Assembly: GCA_030641585.1 (NCBI GenBank) | Contig: DAOWHE010000086.1 | Location: 1 to 6,542 of the forward strand | DNA from: Dehalococcoidales bacterium | Lineage (GTDB): Bacteria > Chloroflexota > Dehalococcoidia > Dehalococcoidales > ARS1013 | DNA length: 6,542 nucleotides | Direction: 5' to 3' | Notes under the pieces: generated by a model | The model's database searches: none | What the model was told of the DNA's origin: nothing | The model's input: only the letters and a program-made list of their open reading frames with translations | Position numbers and translations under genes: made by a program | Shown here: positions 6,014 to 6,542 of the stretch, in pieces | How the letters are laid out: each line of letters opens with the position of its first letter | Numbering within the stretch: the stretch's first letter is position 1

Positions 6014-6465
6014 TCATGTATAAATGGCTATTACCACTGCCTCTTTGGGGTTGTGCTCATCAAAGAATAAGATTGCTGTCTTTCTGCCCGAGGTCATCTC
6101 AGTTGCTGGCAGGTTTCTGGCGACGGCAATATCTTCCAGATAGACCTTGTAGCTGTCGCCGCGATAACAGCGTTATACTGGTTAGCGTAGGTCCACTGGC
6201 TGAAATCGGACCCTGGTGCCGGGTTAGCCACCCGCTGCCGGTATAGCTTTCTTGAATCAGACGGCGGCGTGAGCCTGACCCTGATAAGTGAGCCGTCGCC
6301 GGGCATGGTTCCGGCGTGAAAATAGTCATCTTCTTGCCCGCTATAGAGTCTGGCCCAGTCCAGTCTGGTGACGCCGGCAATCTTGTTTAAGGCTTTTAGT
6401 TTGACATAGGGAGTATGAGAAGTTTGCTTCTGAGCGGATAGCAATGTTGATGATAAGATTCTCAT
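6014..6465 (-). pseudogene. Frame-split gene of unknown function, possibly phage-like
   Basis: A - strand gene starts at ATG 6465-6463 and reads well for about 103 residues, including YFHAGTMPGDGSLIRVR (48-64) and NPAPGSDFSQWTYANQYN (81-98). After NAVIAA the frame becomes unconvincing and stops at 6096-6094. The -1 frame then carries 47 clearly protein-like codons, DSYKVYLEDIAVARN...AILFFDEHNPKEAVVIAIYT, ending at TGA 6016-6014. That second frame is blocked by a TAA at 6175-6173 and has no suitable early start, so it must have been joined to the first: the break lies between about 6172 and 6097. Repaired length is about 150 residues. Possible causes are a one-base deletion, a sequencing error, or a larger deletion fusing two genes; no classical slippery heptamer is visible near 6157. 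The style recalls structural or surface proteins from prophage-like regions, but I cannot name a family. There is no signal peptide. Confidence 0.7.
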
Positions 6466-6542
6466 AGTTTTGCTTTATCCTCACCCTGTTGATTTGAGAT
6501 ATAAGCCTTGCCCCAGAATAGGTGACCGGCGATATAGCCAAG
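6462..6542 (-). CDS. C-terminal end of an unidentified protein
   Basis: The frame enters from the right edge and gives 26 residues, LGYIAGHLFWGKAYISN (first 17) followed by QQGEDKAKL, ending at TGA 6464-6462. Its stop overlaps the ATG of the next gene in an ATGA (6465-6462), the usual sign of translational coupling within an operon, and this supports both frames. The aromatic start and hydrophilic, charged end look like a natural C-terminus. The fragment is too short for a family call. Confidence 0.55.
   Translation of the reverse strand, partial: LGYIAGHLFWGKAYISNQQGEDKAKL

Noticed and set aside
6000..6016. A 5-bp hairpin at the stop of the broken gene as its terminator
   Set aside because: The stem is too short and no T run follows on the - strand.
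6016..6246. A 76-codon + strand frame opposite the broken gene
   Set aside because: The - strand gives more protein-like text in both halves; the + frame is rich in Arg, Pro, Cys and Trp, as is typical of a shadow.
6341..6541. A 66-codon - strand frame from a TTG at 6541
   Set aside because: It conflicts with the ATGA-coupled pair of frames, and its second half overlaps the well-formed N-terminus of the 6465 gene.

Overview
The window looks like a chromosomal segment of an anaerobic, mid-GC bacterium. My best guess is Chloroflexota, class Dehalococcoidia. That rests on the flavour of the proteins (adenosylcobalamin-dependent ribonucleotide reductase, a LabA-type NYN protein, a B12-domain-type radical SAM protein) and on GC-rich intergenic palindromes. 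No rRNA or other decisive marker is present, so the taxonomy is an inference.

The left two thirds (1-4406) is read on the + strand. It opens inside a class II ribonucleotide reductase gene (nrdJ) that has lost roughly 100 N-terminal codons to the window edge. A gap of about 200 bases carries a TATAAT box and an almost perfect Shine-Dalgarno sequence. Next come a NYN-domain (PIN-like) putative nuclease and, 21 bases later, a 539-residue radical SAM protein. These two probably form one transcription unit separate from nrdJ.

The right third (4472-6542) is read on the - strand and converges on the first block. From right to left it holds the last 26 codons of an unidentified gene, then a gene coupled to it by an ATGA overlap. 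This second gene is split into two frames by a single-base shift, so it is a pseudogene, a sequencing error or, less likely, a recoded gene. Next come a strong sigma70-type promoter, rpsU (ribosomal protein bS21, TTG start) and yqeY (GatB/YqeY-domain protein). About 300 bases of non-coding DNA with inverted repeats follow, and then a small membrane protein with an HxHHW motif.

Functionally the window mixes housekeeping (dNTP synthesis; the rpsU-yqeY translation pair) with less characterised genes. I see no CRISPR array, tRNA, rRNA, transposase or complete defence system. The points most worth a second look are the likely non-canonical AUU start of the NYN gene, the frame-split gene at 6014-6465, the overlapping alternative hairpins at 5041-5080, the NYN/radical SAM pairing and the HxHHW membrane protein.
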